A DNA stretch of 64,000 nucleotides from Pseudomonadales bacterium (lineage in GTDB: Bacteria; Pseudomonadota; Gammaproteobacteria; Pseudomonadales; Azotimanducaceae): assembly GCA_022825925.1 (NCBI GenBank), contig JAJDVW010000022.1, forward strand, positions 1 through 64,000, read 5' to 3'. Below the pieces are notes generated by a model that was given only the letters and a program-made list of their open reading frames with translations, made no database searches and was not told the DNA's origin. Each line of letters starts with the position of its first letter. Position 1 is the stretch's first letter. Below are positions 1 to 7,400 of the stretch, one piece after another. The translations under genes were made by a program, and so were the position numbers.

Positions 1-324
1 GGGCCTGGCCTTGCGCGCGCACGGACGGCGGGCGAGGCTCGTGCGGCGACTCGCGCGGTCCGGCCCCCTGCCGCGTTGGTTTGGAGATCAGGCGTCTTCG
101 AGAAACGCGTGCGGAGCGCGCAGTGCAGCCACGAGGTGGCCCGCGCGCGGGCCTGGCGGTCCGGTTGGGTCCTGGACCGGCCGGCCCCGGGGGTCGTCGT
201 CCGCGCCCGCCGGAATCCCGAGCGCTCGCGAGATGCGGCGGCGGCCGTGATGCGGCCGCTGGCGTTGTCGCGGTATTCGCATTGCATGGTTCGGGTGCTG
301 CTGCGTGTGGGGTTGGCGGTGGCG
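1..324. other. Left edge, no confident gene
   Basis: Two minus-strand frames stay open from here to the window edge. One could begin at an ATG at 287 and encode an arginine/alanine-rich partial protein, but it has no clear ribosome binding site and no recognisable motif. In DNA this GC-rich, open frames are common by chance, so no gene is asserted. Confidence 0.3.
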
Positions 325-747
325 TCAGGCGTCGCGCATGCGCCCCGCGGTGCCGGCGCGGGCGGTGAGCTTCAGGGCGATTTCGGCCGAGATGCGCTCC
401 TCGCGGGCGGTCGCGAGCGCGGCGGCGGTATCCGGCGTGGGCGCCCGGCGGTGCGCCCGGCCCGCGTTGTTCACGGCAGCGCACGCCTTGCGGTAGCGCC
501 GGGCGTCCTCGAGGATCGCGGCCTCGTCGGCGGAACGCTGCGCGCGGATCGCGTCGATGGCGGCGAGCGAGCGGGCGTCCAGCCAGACCTCGACGGTGTC
601 GCCGTTCCGGCCGATGGAACTGGGCTCTGCCAGGGCGGACAGGCGGATGCCCTCCGTGGCCTCCCAGGCGTACGGCGCGGCGGTGGGGTGCAAGGCGCGC
701 AAGCGCGACACGACGCGGCCTTCGTTGGTGATTCTGCGGATCTGCAT
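325..747 (-). CDS. Hypothetical protein, 140 aa
   Basis: Function not recognised. The protein is Ala/Arg-rich and mostly helical by eye. It begins MQIRRITNEG and has a run of alternating charged and alanine residues from about residue 55 to the end that could form helices. The ATG at 747 is chosen over one nine codons upstream because AAGGAG lies seven bases before it. It lies 35 bp downstream of the small zinc-ribbon-like gene at 783-1022 on the same strand and is probably co-transcribed with it. The pair sits at the outer side of a mobile island, so an accessory role in that element is plausible but unproven. Confidence 0.5.
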   Translation of the reverse strand: MQIRRITNEGRVVSRLRALHPTAAPYAWEATEGIRLSALAEPSSIGRNGDTVEVWLDARSLAAIDAIRAQRSADEAAILEDARRYRKACAAVNNAGRAHRRAPTPDTAAALATAREERISAEIALKLTARAGTAGRMRDA

Positions 748-782
748 GTGGCTCTCCTTCGGAACGGGTTGCATGGGTGGAG

Positions 783-1022
783 TCAGCCGGCGTACGCGGC
801 GCGCGGCATCGTCCGCGCCTTCGAGGGGAACTGGGCAACCAGCCAGCCGTTCGCGAACCGCGCCGCCACCGCGCGGGCGTTACCGCCGGAGGCGCACCAC
901 AGGCAGCCCTTGTCGACGCGGTAGACGCCAAGGCACGTGCTGCAGCGCCGGTGCGTGACGAGCAGCTCGTGCGGCGCCCAAAGCTCGAGCTGGGCCCGGC
1001 GGGCCTTGTTGCGGGAGGGCAT
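783..1022 (-). CDS. Small protein with paired CxxC motifs, 79 aa
   Basis: Function not recognised. Two cysteine pairs (CSTC near residue 27 and CLWC near residue 40) are spaced like a zinc ribbon or small treble-clef fold, so metal binding is likely. The rest is basic and would suit nucleic-acid contact. The start at 1022 was picked because the frame further upstream is low-complexity Arg/Pro/Gly sequence, and GGGGA lies about 12 bases upstream of this ATG. The gene is followed after 35 bp by the gene at 325-747. The real start could lie further upstream, up to 1301. Confidence 0.45.
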   Translation of the reverse strand: MPSRNKARRAQLELWAPHELLVTHRRCSTCLGVYRVDKGCLWCASGGNARAVAARFANGWLVAQFPSKARTMPRAAYAG

Positions 1023-1341
1023 GGCTGCGTTCGTCCCCTGCCAGGCGAATGGACTCGCGGATCCCCCGGCGCCGCCCCTGGCGGCGGCGTCAAGGCCGGC
1101 GCGCGAGCGCCGCCCGCAAGGGCACTGGCCTTGATCGACGCGGCCGGGCGGGCGCCACGCTCCGCGCGCCCCGTCCATTCGCCCCGAGCGTCGATGGCGT
1201 TTCGGAACGCGGTGTGGAGCGGGAGGCGCGGCCTCGTCTCGCCGCTCGGTTCGGAGTCGAGGGATCGGAAAGGCGCATCGAGAGCCGCCCGGCACGGGCA
1301 AGCGGAGCGCGCCAGGCGCCAGCGATCGTGACCCGCATGGG
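1023..1341. other. Intergenic region between divergent genes
   Basis: This is the leader region between the minus-strand small genes and the plus-strand HEPN-like gene. Open frames here have low-complexity Arg/Pro/Gly composition typical of out-of-frame GC-rich DNA. I see no convincing promoter hexamers. The hairpin cluster that follows is listed separately. Confidence 0.4.
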
Positions 1342-1436
1342 CCGAGACCCCGGAGGGGGCTCGGGTCGCCGCAGGCGACTAGAGCGCGGGCCGCGTAGCG
1401 GCGGCGCCCCCAAACGTCCGACCTGCGGGCTGCAGG
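1342..1436. other. Cluster of four hairpins, possible structured RNA or leader
   Basis: Four perfect or near-perfect inverted repeats lie within 95 bp. They are CCGAG/CTCGG enclosing CCCC-GGA-GGGG (1342-1364), GTCGCC-GCA-GGCGAC (1365-1379), GCCGC-GTA-GCGGC (1390-1402) and CCTGC-GGGCT-GCAGG (1422-1436). Three have three-base loops. No T-run follows, so a simple terminator is unlikely. They lie 76-170 bp upstream of the start of the HEPN-like gene. They could form a structured leader or small RNA. Short GC-rich hairpins do arise by chance, so this is tentative. Confidence 0.35.
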
Positions 1437-1511
1437 CGTGGTGAGTCAGGCAGCGCCGCTGGACGCATGGACAACGTTCGACTACGTTGCGCGCCCTGCG
1501 AGGAACAGCTC

Positions 1512-2846
1512 ATGAGCCGACAGCACAGCGAGATCGTCCAACGCCTGAAGATCGCCTACGAGCGCACCCGGGAGGCATACGAGGCGACGTTCAAGGGACA
1601 CGACTTGCATGCCGGGACGGAGATCGCCGGCGCGTGGCCATTCATCACCGCCGCCTACAGCGGGATCGAGCAGACCTTCAAGTTCCACATCGCGGAAGCG
1701 CGCGGGCAGACCGTCGAGGAACTGGTGCGCACGCGCGGTCCCAAGGGCGCGAAGGGGGACGCGCGCCCGCCTTACAAGCACCACAACCTGGGGAGACTCT
1801 TCGCTTGCCTGGAGGAGCCGACGCGTGTGGTGCTGGCGGAGCAGTACCGCCGCTTCAGAACGCTCCATCCGTACATAGAACCCTCCACCGCGGGCGAGTT
1901 CCTGAACGTCGTGTCAGCCAAGGGCGGCAGCGGCTACGAGCGCTGGCGGTACTCGTTGACCGCGCCAGAAAGGCAAATCCCAAGGAACAGCGCCGAGGCC
2001 CTGCTGTGGATCTGGGATGTCGCCGTGCAGCTTTGCGAGAGGGAGAGTGACGGAGGAGAGTTGGTAGGGGTGTACGAGCAGCTCCGCGACGGCTTCGGGC
2101 GGAGCCTTGCAGCGACGATGGAAGCACTCAACAGCGATCGAATCGGGCAAGGACAGCCGTACCATGACTGGAGGCGGGAGGCGACGGACTGGATGGAAGC
2201 GCGAGGGGGACTGCTGAACGCCTTTGCGGAGTTGACCCATCGCGCGCATCGCGGATTGCTGCCCGACGCGGAAGCGGATGGCCTATCCGACTTTTTCGCG
2301 GAGTCTCTGAGGGGGTGGATGCGGGCGAGCGAAGAGGGCGTGGCGCAGGCCCGGTCGGACCAACGGACGTTCATGGCCCGGGCGGCGGGGCACCGGGGGT
2401 CAGCCCAGGGAGTGCGGTGGAACGAAGAGACCAACGGATTCGAGGACCTGCCCTGGCAACTGCCGCAGATCATGGCTGACAAGCCTCCGCCGGGGGCGTT
2501 CCGATTCAAGGACAGATTCCGCGGTGGGCGGCGGCTGCAGGAAATGAGATGGGTTGTCCGGCGGGGCTTCCAGGTCAGGGAGAACTACCCGGCGGAGGAG
2601 GAGATGCCGGAGGGCATGTGGCTGTGCACGCTATACGGGGAGAAGGAGGTGACGCCCGGCGGCAAGCTCACGGTGCGTTTCTGGGAGCACCCCGACCACG
2701 GGTGCGTCTTTCATGTCGAAGTGGACGGGGACGAGGACGGCAAGGAGGGTCGGCTGGTGCGCGAGGTCATGCGCGGTGGCAGCGAGAGCACGCGAACGAA
2801 AGGCGCAAGGATCGTTCAGGTGCCCGAAGGCGAAGCGGAGGAGTAG
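1512..2846 (+). CDS. HEPN-like protein, 444 aa
   Basis: The N-terminal half (about residues 1-220) is helical and contains RFRTLH at residues 114-119. This is an RxxxxH motif of the kind that forms the active site of HEPN ribonucleases. The C-terminal part (about 270-444) has alternating beta-like segments and is not recognised. HEPN proteins commonly act as RNases in abortive-infection and toxin systems, so a defence role is plausible. The ATG at 1512 has AGGAAC just upstream; an in-frame ATG at 1467 is less likely. It is the first gene of a plus-strand block with the transglycosylase-like, nucleotidyltransferase-like and large NTPase genes. The HEPN call rests on one motif and helical character. 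Confidence 0.45.
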   Translation: MSRQHSEIVQRLKIAYERTREAYEATFKGHDLHAGTEIAGAWPFITAAYSGIEQTFKFHIAEARGQTVEELVRTRGPKGAKGDARPPYKHHNLGRLFACLEEPTRVVLAEQYRRFRTLHPYIEPSTAGEFLNVVSAKGGSGYERWRYSLTAPERQIPRNSAEALLWIWDVAVQLCERESDGGELVGVYEQLRDGFGRSLAATMEALNSDRIGQGQPYHDWRREATDWMEARGGLLNAFAELTHRAHRGLLPDAEADGLSDFFAESLRGWMRASEEGVAQARSDQRTFMARAAGHRGSAQGVRWNEETNGFEDLPWQLPQIMADKPPPGAFRFKDRFRGGRRLQEMRWVVRRGFQVRENYPAEEEMPEGMWLCTLYGEKEVTPGGKLTVRFWEHPDHGCVFHVEVDGDEDGKEGRLVREVMRGGSESTRTKGARIVQVPEGEAEE

Positions 2847-2952
2847 CCGAACGTGCCCTGATGGTCCGGGTCGAAACGAAAGAGGGATGGGCCGTTAAGG
2901 GTGTGGTCCTCGGAGCGGTGGAAACTGCAGATCGGTTTGGAACGGACTGGGA

Positions 2953-3702
2953 GTGAGTCGACTGGGGGATACCGTTCGAACGGATTGGAGGAAGCCGTCG
3001 GTGTTGAAGGGCGTTCAAGGATTGGGTGGCCCGGTCGTTCGTCGGGGTGGCCCCCGGGATTACGCTGGCGACGCTCGGGGCGGCATGGTGCGCGGCATGG
3101 GAAAGCGCGCGCGGCGGCAGATCGATGGCGGCAAGGTTCGCGAAGGATCGCGCGAGATGCTGAGACTCGCCGTAGAAGCCGCGAGGGCCGAATTGGAGGT
3201 CGCGGACGTGCGGCCGAGCAGCCAGATGTGCGAGCTGCTGGTGGCGGGTGAGGATCACAGGATCGCGTTGCACCCGGGTGTGGACCCATTGGCGCTCTGC
3301 CGTGCCGCGTGGCGAACGTACGGTCGCGGTCGGGTGGAAGGGGGGTCGACGGTCGCCATGCAGTTGGCGCGGGTGTTGACTGGCCGCTTCGAGAACACCT
3401 GGCGCAGGAAGATGCGGGAGATGGCTTTGGCTATCGCGGCCACGCGCGAGGCGCACTGGAGCGAGTTGACGTCGTTGTATCTTTGGGTCGGTTACTACGG
3501 TTGGCGGATGAACGGGTTCAGGCAAGCTTGCAGACGGCTTGGAATCGACCCGAAGACCTGCTCGCTGCGGGATTCGGCGATGCTGGTGGCGAGGCTCAAG
3601 TACCCGCAGCCGAGACACTGTTCGGCAGCCAGGCGGGTGCAGATCGAGGGGCGCGGCGAGTATCTGATCGGGCGGTTGGAGTCGGGTGGACAAGGTCAGT
3701 AG
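2953..3702 (+). CDS. GT51 transglycosylase-domain protein without membrane anchor
   Basis: The central 100 residues carry the peptidoglycan glycosyltransferase (GT51) signature. The first motif, AGEDHRIALHPGVD, holds the catalytic Glu-Asp and the HxGxD. It is followed by GGSTVAMQLAR (family GGSTI-QQL) and RRKMREM (family RKxxE). Classical family members polymerise lipid II in the periplasm and have an N-terminal transmembrane helix. None is visible here, nor a signal peptide. The start is uncertain: GTG at 2953 gives 249 aa, ATG at 3085 gives 205 aa. The stop overlaps the GTG of the next gene by 17 bp, implying translational coupling. Its place among defence-type genes suggests a role other than routine wall synthesis (inference). 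Confidence 0.6.
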   Translation: MSRLGDTVRTDWRKPSVLKGVQGLGGPVVRRGGPRDYAGDARGGMVRGMGKRARRQIDGGKVREGSREMLRLAVEAARAELEVADVRPSSQMCELLVAGEDHRIALHPGVDPLALCRAAWRTYGRGRVEGGSTVAMQLARVLTGRFENTWRRKMREMALAIAATREAHWSELTSLYLWVGYYGWRMNGFRQACRRLGIDPKTCSLRDSAMLVARLKYPQPRHCSAARRVQIEGRGEYLIGRLESGGQGQ

Positions 3703-4381
3703 TGTGTTTCGCGTCGGTTGGCGGTTGGGCAAGCTTAAGGGCCCGTATCCGCCGGCGGACGAAGTGCTCGCGGCGGCGGGTGCCGGGGAGCGTGAGAGGG
3801 TGGTATTGGCGCGGCTTTGGATCTCGGAGGGAATCCCGTTCTCCTTCCGGAAGTGTCCTGCTCTGTACGAGGAAGTCCGCCAGTGGCTGGCGGCGGGGCT
3901 GGAATTGGACGCCAAGGAGATCAGTGTTCGCGGGAGCGGACGTCTCGGCTACTCGCTGGCGCCCGAACGCTGGGGCAATCCGTATCGCCCGGAGTGTTCC
4001 GACTTGGACTTCTTCGCGGTGTCCGAGTCCCTCTTCGAGAGGCTGCGGGGCGACTTCGATCAGTGGCGGGAGGACTTCGTAAAGGGTGTCGTGAAGCCGT
4101 TGAAAGGAGAGCGGCGATGGAACTGGGAGGCGAACCGTAGGGAAACGCCAGGGAGCATCGGGCGCGGTTTCATCGATTCGTGGCGCGTGCCAAACCGCAT
4201 GGCGTATGGTCAGTTTCTTAAAATGAACCGTCGGCTCGAAGAGCTCTCAGCCAGACTGCGGAAGACGGATACGGCGCCCAAGCCGCCGAAGGAACTGAGT
4301 CTCAGGTGTTACAAGGACTGGGCGTCGTACGAACGGCAGGTCGATGTGAATCTGGCAGCCGCGGCGCGGCCCGGGCGCTGA
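3686..4381 (+). CDS. Nucleotidyltransferase-like protein, 231 aa
   Basis: The segment RGSGRLGYSL followed about 20 residues later by SDLDFF matches the GS...DxD signature of the polymerase-beta-type nucleotidyltransferase fold. The third acidic residue is not obvious. Relatives include minimal nucleotidyltransferase toxins and signalling cyclases; which type this is cannot be told from sequence alone. The C-terminal half is basic and helical. The GTG start lies inside the end of the GT51 gene, so the two are probably made together. The 1759-aa NTPase follows after 116 bp. No membrane segment is visible. Confidence 0.5.
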   Translation: MDKVSSVFRVGWRLGKLKGPYPPADEVLAAAGAGERERVVLARLWISEGIPFSFRKCPALYEEVRQWLAAGLELDAKEISVRGSGRLGYSLAPERWGNPYRPECSDLDFFAVSESLFERLRGDFDQWREDFVKGVVKPLKGERRWNWEANRRETPGSIGRGFIDSWRVPNRMAYGQFLKMNRRLEELSARLRKTDTAPKPPKELSLRCYKDWASYERQVDVNLAAAARPGR

Positions 4382-4497
4382 ACGTAGGGCCAGCACCGAG
4401 ACGAGGAGTGACCGGCCGGCGGTACCGTGTGGTCGTCAGGCGCGCGGTAGTGGGCCGAGGAAGCGGACGGGGTCGAGACAACGAGGCGGTCGATTAG

Positions 4498-7400
4498 ATG
4501 GCCATAACGCAAGGTGCGTCGCCCGAGTTGACCGGCGGCGCTGGCTACACGTATGAGGACACGGTGGTGGCGTACTACCTCGCCGCGCTGCTTCGAGAGG
4601 AAGGTGCGGCAGGGCAGACGGGCGTCGTGACCGGCGTGTCGGTCCAACAGGCACCGAGCTATCCCCTAGACGATCTCGTGGTCCGGTTCGGTGATCAGAG
4701 GGTCCTCAGTCTGCAAGTCAGGCGCAGGATCGTGGTCAGCGCAGCAGACTCGAACGTTGGGTTCAGGGAGATTCTCCAGGCGGCCGCCGCCACGCTCGCA
4801 GACTCGAGTTTCAGGGCGGGTACGGACGCGTACGGTTTCGTGGCGGAGTACATCGCGGAAGGCCGGTTGCGAGACCTGAAGCGGCTTGTTCGGTTCGCCA
4901 GCACTAGCCCCGACGCCGCGGCTTTCGAGGATCACTTCGCAACCGGGCGGGCCAGCAAGGCGGTTGGCAGGCTCCGTCGGGAACTGTCGGGGTCGATCCG
5001 GGCGGCATCGGCGACAGAAGAGTGGCAGTTCTATCGACACCTTGTGCCGCTTCGAATGGACGGTCTGGAGGCGGAGGGGCCGCAGCGTACCGAGCTTGTC
5101 AACCGGCTGCGGGAACTCAACGCCGATGCTTCAGCGGGGGGCGAAACGCTGCTGGACATGCTGCGGACGATAGCCCGGGAGGGCGCTGGAACCGCGCAGA
5201 GCTGGACACGCGAATCGCTGCTCCGTCAGTTGGGGGATAGGGCTGTACTTAAGGTTGCACCGAGCTACGCAGCCGACATGGCCCGCCTGGAGGCGTTCTC
5301 GAAGGCGGCGATCGCGGATGTAGCCGACCAGATCGGTGGCGTGCGGATCGACAGGCCCGGCGTCGAGCGCGGCGTGCTCGAGCAAATGAAACGCCACCGT
5401 CTGGTGAACCTCAGCGGGTTGCCCGGCAGCGGGAAGTCAGCGGTGCTGAAACACGTGGCGGAGGCGCTCGCGGCCGGCCGGCCGCTGTTGTATTTGAAGC
5501 ACGACCGGCTTGAGAACCGTAGCTGGGCGGCATTCGCGGAGGCTCTCGGGCTTGAGCACAGCAACGCCGTGGAGCTGCTCGCCGAGATGGGCAGCAGCGG
5601 AACGCCCACGCTGTTCGTCGACGGCATTGACCGGATCAACCCGGACCATAAAGGAGTCGTGCTCGACATCGTCCGAGCTATCGACAGCGGCGAGAACCTC
5701 AACCATTGGACGGTGCTCGCGACATCGCGCGATCAAGGGTTGGAGGGCTACCGAACCTGGTTCCCGGCGGGGTTCTATCGGGAGGCGGGGATAGGAGACG
5801 TGACGGTGCCTCCGTTCGACGATGCAGAGTCGGCGCAGTTGGCGCGCGCGTTGCCCGCATTGGCCCCGCTGCTCCTGGGCTCGGGGAACGTGGCGGAGAT
5901 CGCGCGACGCCCCTTCTTTGCTGCGGTGTTGGCGCGCAGCGGGGCGATGCGGGACGGAGGCCCGCAGACGGAGATCGATCTGTTGACCGCGTGGTGGCGG
6001 GGCGGCGGATACGACGGGTGGCGTTCGTCGGTGGTTGGGCGGCAGCGCGCGCTCCTTGATGTCGCGGTGCAGGGGTTGCGAACGCTCGGCCGCAGAGTAC
6101 CGGCGGGGAAACTGGGAGCAACCACGTTGGATGAGGCGCGAAGGCTCGTCGATGACGGCGTGCTGCAAAGCGATGAAGACGGCGTTTGGTATTCGTTCGC
6201 GCACGACATCTTCTTCGAATGGGTGTTTTTCAGACGGCTGGTGGAGCTGGGGGACGAGTGGACCGATGAATTGGTCCGGGCCAGGGAGCCGCCGCTGTTG
6301 GGTCGGGTCGTCGGGCTCCTCGCCCAGAAGGCGCTGGAGGTGCCTGGTCAGTGGAGCAATGGCTACCGAAGTCTGGAGTCGACGGACCTGCGGCCCCAGT
6401 GGCGACGTGAGTGGCTGACGGCGCCGCCCCTCAGTTCGGCGTTCGCCGGCAGGGAAGAGGAGTTCGGCGGTTTGCTTGCGGAGGACGACCATCGCTTGCT
6501 CGGCAGGTTCCTGGTGTGGTTTCAGGCGCACCACACGATCCCGAACCCTCAGGTGCTGGCCAGCGACGCCGTACCCGGAGAAACCGACCGCATGCGTTTC
6601 GCCGACCTGCTGGGCTGGCCGTCGGATATCGCCGGTTGGGTGCGGATGCTCGGCTGGCTGATTCCGGTGTCGCCGACCCTGCCGAGGCGATTCGTCCCGG
6701 TGGTGGTGCAAGTGTTCTCCGTATGGCTGAACGCGTTCGCGAAGTCGGCGAACGACCATACGGCCGCAATCGTGGAGCTTTGTAGCGCCTGGCTGGTGGA
6801 ACTGGAAGGCGTCCTCTACGGGCCGCCCGAGCAAGGGCCGCCGAAGACGGACTGGTCGAATCTGGAGTCGAGCGGATCGGACCTCGCTACGAACCTGCGC
6901 TTGGCGATCGCGCGGTCGGCGTCGGTGTGTCCGGAACCGACGCGCGCGTTGTACTGGCGGGCGGTGGAGTCGGCGGACATGCGCCGGAACATCTATGGCG
7001 AACTGATGGCCTTCGGGACGACGGCCGCAGAATTGTGTCCGGACGCGCTGGTCGCCTTGGTCGAGGCGGAGTTGATGGAGGAGCTGCCGGGCGACCGAGT
7101 GGAACGACGTCGGCGGGAACAGGACGCGGTCTTCGCGTATCTGCGGCGGATTCGGGAGAAGGCCGAGGACGAGCGGACGCCCGAAGAGCAACGGGTGCTA
7201 AGCCATGTGCATATGCCGGCGGGCGAGGACAGGGTCCTTCCGGAGGACGTCGGCATCAAGCGGTACGCTCCCTACTACAGTCCGCCGTCGCCGGTTCACC
7301 AGCCGTTCGCGGCGCTGTTCGGAACAGTGCCGAAGACCGCCGTGGCCTTGGTCCGGGACCTGGTGAATCACGCGGTGGAGGGATGGCGGCAGAACGAGGA

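Noticed and set aside
5437-7191. Long minus-strand open frame inside the Avs-like gene
   Set aside because: It overlaps a clear protein-coding gene on the other strand, has an Arg/Pro/Gly-rich composition without motifs, and no RBS. It is a shadow caused by high GC.
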